DNA from: Actinophytocola sp044466355
Lineage (GTDB): Bacteria; Actinomycetota; Actinomycetes; Mycobacteriales; Pseudonocardiaceae
Length of the DNA: 30,679 bases
NCBI RefSeq assembly: GCF_044466355.1
Contig: NZ_JBITMQ010000033.1
Location: 1-30,679 of the forward strand
Direction: 5' to 3'
The translations under genes were made by a program, and so were the position numbers. A model generated the notes under the pieces. That model was not told the origin of the DNA, ran no database searches, and worked only from the letters and a program-made list of their open reading frames with translations. This document shows, one piece after another, positions 24,083 through 30,679 of the stretch (positions within the stretch are counted from its first letter, which is position 1; every line of letters begins with the position of its first letter).

Positions 24083-24631
24083 TCAGTGCGCGGCCATTCT
24101 CTCAGCGAGCACGGCCCGCTCGATCGTAGGCGGGACCGGACGGATCCGGTCCACATCGCCTCCCTCAGCGACCTCGGCCGCGAACCTGGCGACCACGGAC
24201 GGCGGGGGCACCAGCTCTCCGACGAGGTAGCCGATGACGACCGGCGTCTCGGTGGGTGCCGTCTCGGCGGCGACGTACCAGCCGAGGAGTTCGTCCCACA
24301 CCAGCATCAGGTCGTGCTCGGGTTGGGTGGCGCTACGCCGGTCGAGGGGGATGTAGGCGGTGGCCGTGTCGGTCACCTCGTGGCTGACGGCGTCGGCCGA
24401 CACACCGACGGCGACGGCGACCTGGCGGACGTAGTCGGCGAGACGCTTGTCGAGTGGCACCCGTTGGGACATGGGGTTGTCCAGACCTAGCATGGCCAGC
24501 AGCGCGGTGAACTCGGCTCCATCGCGAGCGTTTCCCGCGACGGTGCGGACGGCCCGCCGTTGTTGACTGGCCAGCTCCCGCTCCGCCCGTGAGCGGCCTT
24601 CGTCGAACTGTGTCCTGGGTGTTGCGGGCAT
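24083..24631 (-). CDS. DUF6292 family protein
   Basis: A 182-residue soluble protein. The C-terminal two thirds show the DUF6292 pattern: LADYVRQVAVAVGVSADAVS, TATAYIPLDRRSATQPEHDLMLVWDELLGWYVAAE, GYLVGELVPPPSVVARFAAEV. The N-terminal 60 residues are charged and helical. Function unknown; the family is frequent in mobile and accessory regions of actinomycetes. The second ATG (24631) is preferred because AGGAG is 4 bp upstream of it but only 1 bp upstream of the first ATG (24634). The start overlaps the GNAT stop (TGATG), so the two genes are coupled. Confidence 0.75.
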   Translation of the reverse strand: MPATPRTQFDEGRSRAERELASQQRRAVRTVAGNARDGAEFTALLAMLGLDNPMSQRVPLDKRLADYVRQVAVAVGVSADAVSHEVTDTATAYIPLDRRSATQPEHDLMLVWDELLGWYVAAETAPTETPVVIGYLVGELVPPPSVVARFAAEVAEGGDVDRIRPVPPTIERAVLAERMAAH

Positions 24632-25212
24632 CATGCTCCTACCGTTCGGTGGCCGGGTGGGCGCGAAGTGGTCGCCGCGCCGCGGTCCAGGTCCGCCTGA
24701 CGCAGGCGGAACACCTGCAGTTCAAGCCCGAAGTACTTGGTGGTCTCGCCGACCCAGTGCATGCCGTTCTGCCGCACTGTCGCGGTGGTCTGTGTGTTCT
24801 CCGGGCGAACGACCGCGAAGACCTCGTGGACTTCGTGGTCGAACGCCCAGGACGCGAGCGTGAACATGGTCTCGCCCGCATAGCCGTTGCCGATCGCCGA
24901 CGGGGTGAGATGCCAGCCGATCTCGAGGTCCTCGTCACCCGGCGGCAGGGGAAGCAGCACCGCTCCACCGATCACCTGCCGGTCAGCGGTGCGTTCGATC
25001 GCCCACCGGCCCGCAGGCGGCGCATGACGTGCGTCCTCCGCGATCCACTGCTGGAGCAGTACCCGCATCGTCGCCAGGTCCCGGACCTGGTCCATCGCCG
25101 GGCTCAGCCAGCGGGCGACCTCCGGATGGCCATACACCTCCAGCGCGGCCGGGGCGTCGCCGATCAGCCACGGACGCAGGGTCAGACGATTCGTGGACAA
25201 GGTGTTGACCAT
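24631..25212 (-). CDS. GNAT family N-acetyltransferase, RimJ/RimL-like
   Basis: A 193-residue acetyltransferase. Visible GNAT features are TNRLTLRPWLIGDAPAALEVY at the start, IGGAVLLPL and EIGWHLTPSAIGNGYAGETM, which contains the acetyl-CoA loop (G-x-G-Y-A), and NTQTTATVRQNGM near the end. This subfamily acetylates N-terminal or small-molecule amines; the substrate is not predictable. The start ATG 25212 gives the usual family start; an extension to 25248 is possible. It heads a two-gene unit with DUF6292. Confidence 0.88.
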   Translation of the reverse strand: MVNTLSTNRLTLRPWLIGDAPAALEVYGHPEVARWLSPAMDQVRDLATMRVLLQQWIAEDARHAPPAGRWAIERTADRQVIGGAVLLPLPPGDEDLEIGWHLTPSAIGNGYAGETMFTLASWAFDHEVHEVFAVVRPENTQTTATVRQNGMHWVGETTKYFGLELQVFRLRQADLDRGAATTSRPPGHRTVGA

Positions 25213-25437
25213 GACACGCTCATTCTGTGACCAGGTGCGACTGGACACCGGTCCGGCAGTGACTGGTCAGGCATACGTCGCGCTGAAGGCGGATGCGGTG
25301 ACCGTACTGAACACGCCGACGACGAGGCTGGCCCTGATGCCGGCATACGAGGTGCCATCGGCTACCACAACACTACAGCACCCGGCCTGAACGGTTGACT
25401 CACTTCTCACCGTGTACCGTGGAACACACGAGGAGAC

Positions 25438-25728
25438 GTGGATCCTCAGTTCGAACCGCTTCGCGTTCGCTCCACGCTCTCGCCCCCGCGCCCCCGTTCC
25501 CAACGGGTTCCCGCGATCTCGCACGGTCCTGAGAGGACAACCATCATCGCCGCACCGCCAGAAGGCATGGAATTCAGCCACTCCATGGACCAGCGCGAAC
25601 ACAGCACCGTGCCGACCCGGCCAGTTCCGCACGAAAACCTGTTCCTCGAACCGGTCGCCAAGACCTCAACACGGGCGTCCACTTCTGTGGCTCGCACCCA
25701 CCGGAGAATCCCGCTGCCCGCGCGCTGA
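25438..25728 (+). CDS. small hypothetical protein (doubtful)
   Basis: A 96-residue frame starting at GTG 25438, with GAGGAG just upstream at 25430-25435 (spacing short). The product is rich in Pro, Arg, Ser and Thr, with no membrane segment and no known motif. Third codon positions are moderately GC-rich. A promoter-like TTGACT upstream and a hairpin 43 bp downstream would fit a transcription unit, but the frame could also be chance in GC-rich DNA. Confidence 0.3.
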   Translation: MDPQFEPLRVRSTLSPPRPRSQRVPAISHGPERTTIIAAPPEGMEFSHSMDQREHSTVPTRPVPHENLFLEPVAKTSTRASTSVARTHRRIPLPAR

Positions 25729-25770
25729 GCGGAGCAGCACAAGCACGCAACACGCGACGAATCCACCCCC

Positions 25771-25794
25771 GGGGCCCCGAAAGCCGGGGGGCCC
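25771..25794 (+). terminator. GC-rich hairpin
   Basis: GGGGCCCCG (25771-25779) pairs with CGGGGGGCCC (25785-25794) with one bulge, around a five-base AAAGC loop. It lies just before the integrase C-terminal fragment and could terminate the small frame upstream. Confidence 0.45.
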
Positions 25795-25821
25795 GTATCT
25801 GATGATTGCCCCGGCGCGGCC

Positions 25822-26104
25822 ACGTCCTCGACGCACTCCGGGTCCTCACCGAGACCGCTTGCCGCCGCGGTAGCGCCTTCGATATCCACCTCGAGGACCT
25901 CGACCCCGACCGCTGCCCCGCCACACCACCCTCACCTGGGTCGAACGACACCACGGCTACGGGGTCGCGCGGGCCTACGCCGGACACACCGAGAACATCG
26001 GATCGGCCACCACCACCTACATCAAAGCCAGCCGCCAAGAGGTCAACCCCACCACCGCCCTCACGGCCATGACTGGACAACCCCACCCACTGGCCCAACC
26101 ATGA
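25822..26104 (+). pseudogene. tyrosine integrase, C-terminal fragment with internal deletion
   Basis: The frame first gives HVLDALRVLTETACRRGSAF followed by IHLEDLDPDRC, which includes the box-I arginine motif (ETACRRG). It then jumps, with loss of roughly 100 residues and a frame change near 25918, to RHTTLTWVERHHGYGVARAY, then AGHTENIGSATTTYIKA with the box-II region and the catalytic tyrosine, ending TGQPHPLAQP and TGA at 26102-26104. This is the end of the same kind of integrase whose N-terminus is at 17522-17873. It lies 135 bp before attR in the expected orientation. Inactive. Confidence 0.75.
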
Positions 26105-26239
26105 ACACCACGCCATCCAGCCCCACCCGTCCATCACCTCGAGACAGGGACGGCGTGAAGTCGCAGCCAGCGGCGCCTCGCTGGTACCCTGGAGACATGA
26201 GAAACCTCCCGGAAATCGGGAGATTGCCCTCGAACAGGT

Positions 26240-26261
26240 GTTCTAATCCCCCCTCGGACAC
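26240..26261 (+). repeat. candidate attR: repeat of tRNA-Leu 3' end
   Basis: Direct repeat of 16919-16940, 20 of 22 bases identical including TCCCCCCTCGGACAC. The sequence left of it does not form the rest of a tRNA (the five-G T-stem arm is replaced by CAGGTG), so this is a crossover remnant and not a second tRNA gene. Confidence 0.72.
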
Positions 26262-26765
26262 GCACACTATTCACCCGCATCGAAGTCTCAGCGGTGGAAT
26301 CCCCTTGCTCATACAGAACCTGCAGGGCTGTGCCTGCATAGAGTTCGACCAGCTTCTCTGCTCCCCCGGTTCAGCGTCGCAGGCACGTCGCCCAGTGAGT
26401 CGATGCGTGCGTACACCTCGGCAGCTTCCATCAGGTTCGGCGCTGGTGTGTTGTTGATCTCTGCTTGAACTGCCGCCCGCTTGGCCTGGGCGGTGTTGAT
26501 CGCCTCCACGAGCGCGGTCGGATCGATGTCCGCGGCGATGTCTGCTTGGAACCTCCGGATCTCCGCCTCGGCTTTGGCGAACCGGTGTTCAGCCACCTCC
26601 CGGCCGCTTACCTTCTGCCCGGCTCCGTCCTGTGAGGCCACGAGCGCCGCAACGGTCCTGTCGGCGTCGTCTCGATGGAAGAGTTCGGCGAACCACTCGT
26701 TGACCGCGTCCCGAATCGTGTCCTCACGGAGGTAGCCCGCGGCCGGATGCGTTGCCAGGCGCACT
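26240..26765 (-). pseudogene. serine recombinase, C-terminal relic
   Basis: Reading leftward from about 26765: HPAAGYLREDTIRDAVNEWF, ELFHRDDADRTVAALVASQD, a coiled-coil-like helix AEAEIRRFQADIAADIDPTAL, VEAINTAQAKRAAVQAEI and EVYARIDSLGDVPATL. After a frameshift near 26370 it continues EKLVELYAGTALQVLYEQ and MRVNSVRVRGG. This is the C-terminal part of actinobacterial large serine recombinases (the LREDxxxxxxxxW segment and the coiled coil). The N-terminal catalytic domain is absent. The last codons (VRVRGGI) are encoded by the complement of the attR core, so the recombinase gene once ran across the attachment site. Confidence 0.68.
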
Positions 26766-26912
26766 CCGCCTCGCAGCGGCGCGGACATCCGCATTGACGA
26801 GCACGGCCACAAGGTCCTCCCCAGCCTCGGGACATTGTTTGCGCCGCGGCCTCCGTAGCGAAATCGTTCTTCCGGGCGACCTTCTGGAAAGTCCATCGGA
26901 AGGGAGCCGGTA

Positions 26913-27962
26913 ATGGACATCGTGGTTCTGCTCGACGGTACGTGGAACGATCTCGCGGTCAACACGAACGTCTGCCAGATCTACCGGCGGCTCGGCGACG
27001 CCGGTGACGGCTATCGATGCGGCTACATCGAAGGTGTCGGCAGCAAGAGATTCGAGCGCCTTCGCGGTGGCATCACCGGATACGGGCTGGACGACAACAT
27101 CCGAGAGGGTTACCGGTTCGTCGCGAAACACTACCGTTCCGACGACGACCGTATCTTCCTCATCGGGTACAGCCGGGGCGCGTTCACCGCGCGAAGTCTC
27201 GCCGGGATGATTGCCAAGTGTGGAATTGTCGACCCCTCGCGAATCTCCGACAAGGAGTTGTTCGAGCGGTACCGTGACTCGTCCGCCATGGGGCTTCGGG
27301 AGATGCGGAAGAACCCCGGACTCGCGGTGACCGCCCTCGACAAGAAGGTGCTCGCCGAGTCGCGGCTCGCGCGGATCCGGTTCGTCGGGGTGTTCGACAC
27401 GGTCGGCAGTCTCGGCATTCCCACCACGCTGGGTCGTTGGCTGACTCGCCGGCGTTACGAGTTCCACGACACGAAGCTCAGCGGGCTCGTGGACTACGCG
27501 TACCACGCCATCGCCATCGACGAACGGCGCAAGCAGTTCGCCCCCACCCTGTGGACGGAGATCCCCAAGCCGATCCCCGGCCACCCGACCACCGTCGAGC
27601 AGCGCTGGTTCGTCGGCGTGCACGGCAGCGTCGGCGGCGGCGGTACCGACCAGCCAGACGAGCGCAATCCGCTGTCGGCGCTCACCCGCGAGTGGATCGT
27701 CGAAGGCGCCGCCAAGGCGGGGCTGGCGATCACCAGCGCGAGCACCCCGGCGTTCGCGTGGCGGGGTGCGTTCACCGACTCACGCCGCGGGTTCTGGCGG
27801 ATTCTCGGCAGCCTGCCGGGGAACGGAGCCTACCTGCGACCGGTGCGCACGACGACCGTCGCGGAGACGCTCGACGAGTCGGTGCGCCACCGCTGGCGTT
27901 GGGGTGCACCGCCTTACCAGCCCAAGAACCCGAACCTGGCCGAGTGGGTGAAGAATCCGTGA
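26913..27962 (+). CDS. DUF2235 (Tle1-like) alpha/beta-hydrolase
   Basis: A 349-residue soluble protein with the DUF2235 fold: LDGTWND at the start, GLDDNIREGYRFVAKHYRSDD, the nucleophile motif GYSRGAFTARSL (Ser87), VGVFDTVGSLGIP (Asp162) and WFVGVHGSVGGGGTDQPD (His237). In related proteins the last motif is usually GVHSDVGGGY. In Proteobacteria this domain occurs in Tle1 phospholipase effectors of type VI secretion; no such system is present here, and actinomycetes lack it. No signal peptide is seen, so the enzyme probably acts in the cytosol on a lipid or other ester. ATG 26913 follows GGAAGGGAG by six bases. The membrane protein gene 155 bp downstream is the likely partner. Confidence 0.88.
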   Translation: MDIVVLLDGTWNDLAVNTNVCQIYRRLGDAGDGYRCGYIEGVGSKRFERLRGGITGYGLDDNIREGYRFVAKHYRSDDDRIFLIGYSRGAFTARSLAGMIAKCGIVDPSRISDKELFERYRDSSAMGLREMRKNPGLAVTALDKKVLAESRLARIRFVGVFDTVGSLGIPTTLGRWLTRRRYEFHDTKLSGLVDYAYHAIAIDERRKQFAPTLWTEIPKPIPGHPTTVEQRWFVGVHGSVGGGGTDQPDERNPLSALTREWIVEGAAKAGLAITSASTPAFAWRGAFTDSRRGFWRILGSLPGNGAYLRPVRTTTVAETLDESVRHRWRWGAPPYQPKNPNLAEWVKNP

Positions 27963-28015
27963 GAGGGCATCTGATCTTGGTTTAGTCCCTGCACCTCCGG
28001 CGGCGGCTACTTGCG

Positions 28016-28029
28016 CGAGGTCGACCTCG
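28016..28029. promoter_or_regulatory. 14-bp perfect palindrome upstream of the membrane-protein gene
   Basis: CGAGGTCGACCTCG lies in the 155-bp gap between the DUF2235 gene and the membrane-protein gene, 88 bp before the latter's start. It may be an operator; palindromes of this size are not rare in GC-rich DNA. Confidence 0.25.
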
Positions 28030-28117
28030 TCCAACGTTCTCGACATCCCCCGTAACGGCATCCGGAAATTCGCCGAGATTGGTCATGACTTCGCGTGTGT
28101 CCTCGGGGGAGGTCGCC

Positions 28118-29485
28118 ATGGTGGGCGAACAGCGGAATCCGACGGTCGGCAAACGTCATTCGCGCACGGCGCTCGTGATGATGATCGGGGTGCCGGTGCT
28201 GCTGGTACTTGTCGGGGCTATCGCATTGCTGCCGCAGAATTCCCAGCTGGTCGCATTGCGGGGGACGTTCATCCTCGTCGTGTGCGCGCTGCCCGCGATG
28301 CTGTGGTATCTGTTCATCGCCACCCGGAAGGCGAGCCTGCTCAACGAGTTCCTGACGAGCCTGGAACGGCTCGGGCTGCTCCGTGCGCAGCGGCACGAGA
28401 CCGACGCGGCGAAGGACCGGCGGATCTCCAGTTACCTCGAGCGGTTCAGCGCGATCTACGGTTCCCTGCCGGAGAAGGTTCACTCAGACGTACAGGCGGG
28501 CAGGTTCACCCGGTACGCGCGCACGGTGATCAACGAGCGCGCCGGACTCGTCACCACCGCGGTGCCGGTGATGGCGGCGACGGCCCTGATCACACTCGGC
28601 TGGTTGCTCACGCTGCCGCCGGCGCGGGTTGTGCCGTCCGGCGAAACCCACGCCACGGCGTGGATCCACGCGCTCACCCCCACACTGCAGCCGGTGACGC
28701 TGGGGTTCATCGGCGCGTACTTCTTCTGCATCCAGATGCTGTTCCGCCGCTACGCGCACCGGGATCTGCGCGGCAGCGCGTACGTAGCGGTGTCGATGCG
28801 GATAATCCTCGCGACCGTCGGCGTCTGGGTGCTCACCGCTGTGGACGCGACGACCGGTCTGCTGACCGAGGGCGAACTGTTCGCGCTGTCGTTCGCGATC
28901 GGCATGTTCCCGTTGGTGATCTGGCAGTTCGTCGAGTACCAGCTCAAGCGGCTGGCGGGCACCCGTGTGCTGAGGATCGGCATGCCGAGCATGAGCGCCA
29001 AGCTGCCCATCAGCGACCTGGACGGCCTGACGGTGTGGCACGAGGCCCGCCTGGTCGAGCACGACATCGAGAACGTGCCCAACATGGCGACCGCCGACCT
29101 GGTCGACCTCCTGCTCAACACGAGGATCCCGCCGAACCGGCTGATCGACTGGACCGACCAGGCGATGCTCGACACCCAGCTCGGCAAGAACAACAAGGAA
29201 CTGCGCAACTGCCTGCACAAGAAGGGCATCCGGACCGCCACCGAATACCTGCAAGCCGTGGACGACCACAAGCTGGCGGACCCGGCGCTGGCGCAGTCGC
29301 TCAAGGTCGCGCTGCGGACGAGCACCAACCTCGAACCCGTGCTGTGCTGGCGTGGCCTGTCCGGCGTCTTCCCGCCGCCGGCGGGCGGCGACGGCGCGTT
29401 CGCCCTGCCGGCGAACCCGACCGCGCCGCACAATCACGCGGTCATGGCCACCGGGGCACCGCGTCAAGAGGAAGCGAAGGGGTAG
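28118..29485 (+). CDS. six-helix membrane protein with conserved cytosolic C-terminal domain
   Basis: A 455-residue protein. Two helices lie at about 18-68, a charged soluble segment at about 75-135 (SLERLGLLRAQRHETDAAKD), and four more helices at about 145-268. The remaining 180 residues are soluble and begin DLDGLTVWHEARLVEHDIENV, then MATADLVDLLLNTRIPPNRLIDWTDQA and LHKKGIRTATEYLQA, which has a helix-hairpin-helix-like feel (short helices with GI-x-T-A-T-E-Y). I have the impression of similar domains in other bacterial membrane proteins but cannot name a family. ATG 28118 is chosen because GGGGGAGG (28105-28112) lies five bases upstream; an upstream TTG/ATG pair at 28079/28085 lacks one. 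It probably works with the DUF2235 hydrolase, anchoring or gating it at the membrane (inference). Confidence 0.8.
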   Translation: MVGEQRNPTVGKRHSRTALVMMIGVPVLLVLVGAIALLPQNSQLVALRGTFILVVCALPAMLWYLFIATRKASLLNEFLTSLERLGLLRAQRHETDAAKDRRISSYLERFSAIYGSLPEKVHSDVQAGRFTRYARTVINERAGLVTTAVPVMAATALITLGWLLTLPPARVVPSGETHATAWIHALTPTLQPVTLGFIGAYFFCIQMLFRRYAHRDLRGSAYVAVSMRIILATVGVWVLTAVDATTGLLTEGELFALSFAIGMFPLVIWQFVEYQLKRLAGTRVLRIGMPSMSAKLPISDLDGLTVWHEARLVEHDIENVPNMATADLVDLLLNTRIPPNRLIDWTDQAMLDTQLGKNNKELRNCLHKKGIRTATEYLQAVDDHKLADPALAQSLKVALRTSTNLEPVLCWRGLSGVFPPPAGGDGAFALPANPTAPHNHAVMATGAPRQEEAKG

Positions 29486-29813
29486 GCACGGGTCAAGGTG
29501 GGAGTCGCCCGCGCCCACCGAGGTGTATGCATCCGGGCAGCAATATACGATGCTCTTCGCCGACCGCTCGGCACCCATCCGCTGGCACCAAGGCTGCCGG
29601 CCCCTGAAAGCTTCGGGCCGTGGTGGCGGCACGACCCGGCGGAACCGAGCCGCGAGTTGTGGCACACCACGGGATCATGCCCACCTTCCACTGTGTCCAG
29701 TGTGGTCGGCGGCCCATCCACACCCCTCGCGCACCGTTCGCCCCCAGTCGGTAACGGTTCGGTGATCCAACGCTATGTAAAGAAGTGCGTGGTGCAGCGG
29801 GGAGGGGCATGCT
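29486..29813. other. 328-bp intergenic region with a hairpin
   Basis: A hairpin with arms CGGCCC...GAA and TTC GGGCCG (29598-29620, two-base bulge, AGC loop) lies 113 bp after the membrane-protein stop and could be a terminator. CTATGTAAAG near 29773 is a possible -10 for the next gene. No gene is seen. Confidence 0.45.
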
Positions 29814-30679
29814 GTGGCCTTACCGCGGTCGCGTCGAGTCGCGGCTGTGAGGAACTCGGCGGTACGCGGTGGTGCGGCGGTGCTCGTCGGCACCTCGGCG
29901 ATCGCCCTGCACGCGTCCCGCTTCGGGAACTGGATCGTCGACGACGCGGCCATCACGTTCGCGTACGTCCGCAGCTTCGCGGCGGGCGAGGGGCCGATCC
30001 TGCAACCCGGTGCCGAACCGGTGGAGGCGTACTCGAATCCCGCATGGCTCACGCTGCTGTGGCTCGGCCGGCTCGTCGGGATGTTCGACCGGGGCACGAT
30101 CTTCGGGATACCCGACCAGGTCGTCTACCCGAAGGCGTTGGCACTGCTGTGCTGCGCGGGCATTCTCGTCGCCTGTCACTGGGCCGCTCGTGCGGTGTCC
30201 GGCCGGCCCGCACTGGTCACGCTCGTGACCGGGCTGGGGGTCGCGACCGTTCCGTCATTCGTGATCTGGTGCTTCTCCGGTCTGGAGAACGCGTTGTTCG
30301 CCTTGTTCGTCGCGGTGCTCGCGGCCACGCTGTGCCGTGCGGCGGTCGCCGAGCGGCTCGGCGCGCCCCGGGTCGCGGTCGCCGCCGGGCTGTTGGCCGC
30401 GGGCGCCGCGCTGACGCGACCGGACGGCGCCGTCTACGCCGTCGCGCTGCCGTTGGTCGTCGCAGTGTGGCTGCCGCCACGGCGGGCGGTGCGGCAGTCG
30501 CTGTTGTCGGTGGGTGTGTTCGCGGTTCCCTTCGGCGCGTACGTGCTCTGGCGTTTCCTGACGTTCGGGCGACTGCTGTCCGCGCCGGCCATCGCGAAGG
30601 GGCAGGAACCGCCGACCGCGGCGACGCTGATGCGCGTCGGCGAAGTGGTCACGTACGGGGGCGCACTGGTGGCGCTCAT
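29814..30679 (+). CDS. GT-C-like polytopic glycosyltransferase (3' end outside window)
   Basis: The frame is open from GTG 29814 to the end of the window (288 codons, no stop). GGAGG at 29801-29805 lies 8 bp upstream. The first helix (about 18-32) is followed by WIVDDAAITFAYVRSFAAGE and EPVEAYSNPAWLTLLW, matching the DDAxIxFRYxRNxxxGxG...N-x-VEGYSNPLW signature of polyprenyl-phosphate-sugar-dependent GT-C membrane enzymes; the Asp pair is the expected catalytic site in the first outer loop. FSGLENALFA and the TRPDG motif follow. Substitutions (FAYVRS for FRYARN, EAYSNP for EGYSNP) are mild. It probably adds a sugar to cell-wall or lipid acceptors on the outer face of the membrane. Confidence 0.82.
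   Translation, partial: MALPRSRRVAAVRNSAVRGGAAVLVGTSAIALHASRFGNWIVDDAAITFAYVRSFAAGEGPILQPGAEPVEAYSNPAWLTLLWLGRLVGMFDRGTIFGIPDQVVYPKALALLCCAGILVACHWAARAVSGRPALVTLVTGLGVATVPSFVIWCFSGLENALFALFVAVLAATLCRAAVAERLGAPRVAVAAGLLAAGAALTRPDGAVYAVALPLVVAVWLPPRRAVRQSLLSVGVFAVPFGAYVLWRFLTFGRLLSAPAIAKGQEPPTAATLMRVGEVVTYGGALVAL

Larger units (their letters stand above)
25213..25821. other. 609-bp region with at most one small hypothetical gene
   Basis: This lies between the GNAT gene and the integrase C-terminal fragment. TTGACT at 25395-25400 resembles a -35 element. A small open frame (25438-25728) and a GC-rich hairpin (25771-25794) follow. Nothing else is recognised. Confidence 0.5.

Noticed and set aside
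26240..26261. A second tRNA-Leu gene
   Set aside because: Only the 3' T-arm and acceptor strand are present; no anticodon arm, D-arm or 5' acceptor strand precedes it.
26913..27962. DUF2235 protein as a type VI secretion effector
   Set aside because: No VgrG, Hcp, PAAR or sheath genes are present, and actinomycetes lack the system. Only the fold is shared.

Overview
The window is high-GC DNA with heavy G/C use in third codon positions, GTG and TTG starts, an F420-dependent oxidoreductase and many families typical of filamentous actinomycetes (SCO6745-like, DUF5703, DUF5994, DUF6292, RGCVC). This points to an actinomycete, most likely Pseudonocardiales (Saccharothrix/Lentzea-like). The order assignment is inference from protein flavour, not from a marker gene. 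I see no CRISPR array, no intact insertion sequence and no replication origin.

Left part (1 to about 16.9 kb) is core-like chromosome. It holds a DUF6232 membrane protein, an ABC exporter half-transporter beside a SCO6745-family protein, a large GH92 alpha-mannosidase-like enzyme, two tandem four-helix membrane paralogs, and a run that resembles the mycobacterial Rv2135c-Rv2141c neighbourhood: histidine phosphatase, uppP, LLM oxidoreductase, then (divergent) aldo/keto reductase, Tat-exported beta-carbonic anhydrase, LppL-like lipoprotein, DUF5703, DUF2231, an alpha/beta-hydrolase-fold protein lacking its nucleophilic serine, and an M20 peptidase. It ends in tRNA-Leu(GAG).

Middle part (16.94-26.26 kb) is a decayed genomic island. 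The 3' end of tRNA-Leu is repeated 9.3 kb downstream (22 bp, 20 identical, with a perfect 15-bp core), giving candidate attL and attR. Just inside attL lies a broken AbrB-like gene overlapping the N-terminal part of a tyrosine integrase; just inside attR lies the C-terminal part of such an integrase. Between the integrase pieces sits a cargo with two divergent arms. Each arm carries one membrane fatty-acid desaturase, one DUF5994 protein and one cold-shock-domain protein; the right arm adds an RGCVC-like small Cys protein and a transglutaminase-like protein. A GNAT-DUF6292 pair follows. The cargo reads as a membrane-lipid and cold/stress adaptation set; that role is inferred.

Right part (26.26-30.68 kb) begins with a serine-recombinase C-terminal relic whose reading frame runs through attR, so at least two recombinase types have left traces at this tRNA. 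Then come two same-strand genes with strong ribosome binding sites: a DUF2235 (Tle1-like) alpha/beta-hydrolase and a six-helix membrane protein with a conserved cytosolic C-terminal domain. No secretion system genes are nearby, which makes this pair a candidate for an undescribed two-component system. The window ends inside a polytopic GT-C-like glycosyltransferase gene.
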